This document shows, piece after piece, positions 5,416-5,928 of a DNA stretch of 5,928 bases; position 1 is the first letter of the stretch; each line of letters opens with the position of its first letter. The notes under the pieces are model-generated. The model was given only the letters and a program-made list of their open reading frames with translations. It was not told where the DNA came from and made no database searches. The translations under genes were made by a program, and so were the position numbers. This DNA is from Alphaproteobacteria bacterium (lineage in GTDB: Bacteria; Pseudomonadota; Alphaproteobacteria; Sphingomonadales; Sphingomonadaceae): positions 1 to 5,928 of the forward strand of contig JAHJWA010000047.1 of the NCBI GenBank assembly GCA_018828205.1, written 5' to 3'.

Positions 5416-5928
5416 TTAGGCGGTCAGCGCCTGCTCGCCCAGCACCAGCGCCGCATAGAGCAGCGAACCGCCTGCGAAGGGGAGGAAATAGCTTTTCCTC
5501 TCCTCGGGCAGTTCCTCCTTGAGCACCACGAGCACGATCGCACCGGCGACGAAGGCGAACAGCCCGCCGATCGCGATCTGGGGCACGGAGACCTGCGTCC
5601 CCAGCAGCCACCCCCCCAGGGTCGCCGCGCACAGCACCCAGCGGCCTTGGTGATCGTAGAGTTCGGGATGGTCGACGCGGCTGCCGAAATCGGCGGTCAC
5701 GAAATGCAGGATCATGGCGAAGAAATAGAGCGCCAGCCCCGGCAGGCTGGCATCCTCGCGGTGGTTGAGCAGATAGCCGATCACGAAGATCAGCAGGCTG
5801 CTGGCGGCGATATGCAGCCAGAAGACGCTGCTCTCGGGCCGGTCGCCCTCGCCGCTGTCGCCGCGTTCGCCCCGGCTGCGCTTCAAGGCGCGTTCGGTTC
5901 CGTAGAAGACCGCCAGACCGAACATCGC
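5416..5928 (-). CDS. Multi-pass inner-membrane protein, faintly ZIP-like (C-terminal part only)
   Basis: The last 170 residues of a membrane protein whose start lies past the right edge; the ATG at 5925 falls within a hydrophobic run (MFGLAVFYGTER) and is taken as internal. After a short charged linker (KRSRGERGDSGEGDRPES) there are about five membrane segments: FWLHIAASSLLIFVIGYLL, ALYFFAMILHFVTADFG, WVLCAATLGGWLLGT, IAIGGLFAFVAGAIVLVVL and YFLPFAGGSLLYAALVLGE. The fourth is followed by KEELPEERKS. The layout of a polar loop, then a helix carrying an early His, then a late helix ending in (V/L)xxELPE resembles the second half of ZIP metal transporters. The canonical HNFxDG and HExPHE metal motifs are absent, so metal transport is not supported. 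The stop (5416-5418) faces the typA stop at 7 bp. I do not recognise a named family with certainty. Confidence 0.75.
   Translation of the reverse strand, partial: AMFGLAVFYGTERALKRSRGERGDSGEGDRPESSVFWLHIAASSLLIFVIGYLLNHREDASLPGLALYFFAMILHFVTADFGSRVDHPELYDHQGRWVLCAATLGGWLLGTQVSVPQIAIGGLFAFVAGAIVLVVLKEELPEERKSYFLPFAGGSLLYAALVLGEQALTA
5478..5504 (+). terminator. Weak candidate hairpin for the end of the typA transcript
   Basis: Bases 5478-5488 (AGGGGAGGAAA) pair with 5494-5504 (TTTCCTCTCCT) across the 5-base loop TAGCT. That makes an 11-bp stem with one G-U in a plus-strand transcript, 70 bases past the typA stop. There is no T-run after it (CGGGCAG), so it would at best be a Rho-aided or 3'-end-stabilising structure. 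It lies inside the coding region of the convergent membrane-protein gene because the gap between the two stops is only 7 bp. It may be chance. Confidence 0.25.

Overview
The window is high-GC DNA that fits an alphaproteobacterium of the order Sphingomonadales (sphingomonad or Erythrobacteraceae type). This rests on three things read by eye. The TonB-dependent receptor has the sphingomonad style (QEVPVSVSV plug, YATGFKASSVNLSRDSRP barrel stretch, vicinal CysCys). The TypA/BipA protein has an alphaproteobacterial-looking sequence. Codon use is strongly GC-biased, which leaves long open frames opposite the real genes. No database search was possible, so the taxon is an inference.

Layout from left to right. 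Bases 2-484 (+) are the 3' end of an FtsX/YbbP-like ABC transporter permease that begins before the window. A 171-bp convergent spacer follows, with a near-ideal palindromic terminator at 611-632. Bases 656-3298 (-) are a complete TonB-dependent outer-membrane receptor of 880 residues. A 283-bp divergent intergenic region (3299-3581) holds the promoters and leader sequences of both flanking genes. Bases 3582-5408 (+) are a complete typA (bipA), 608 residues. Only 7 bp beyond its stop, the 3' end of a convergent multi-pass membrane protein (5416 to beyond 5928, -) begins; it is of unknown function and faintly ZIP-transporter-like.

The four genes do not form an operon or an obvious pathway. Three concern the envelope (permease, outer-membrane receptor, inner-membrane protein) and the fourth is a ribosome-associated GTPase. 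I see no mobile element, CRISPR array, tRNA, rRNA, toxin-antitoxin pair or defence cassette, and no clear novel gene system.

The least ordinary part is the leader of the TonB receptor (3303-3399, read on -). It has a 7-base element complementary to the Shine-Dalgarno sequence, two perfect 8-bp stems nested between the two, and three 16-bp-spaced repeats. Together these could form a three-way junction that hides the ribosome binding site. This is a hypothesis from base pairing alone in GC-rich DNA, which folds easily by chance.
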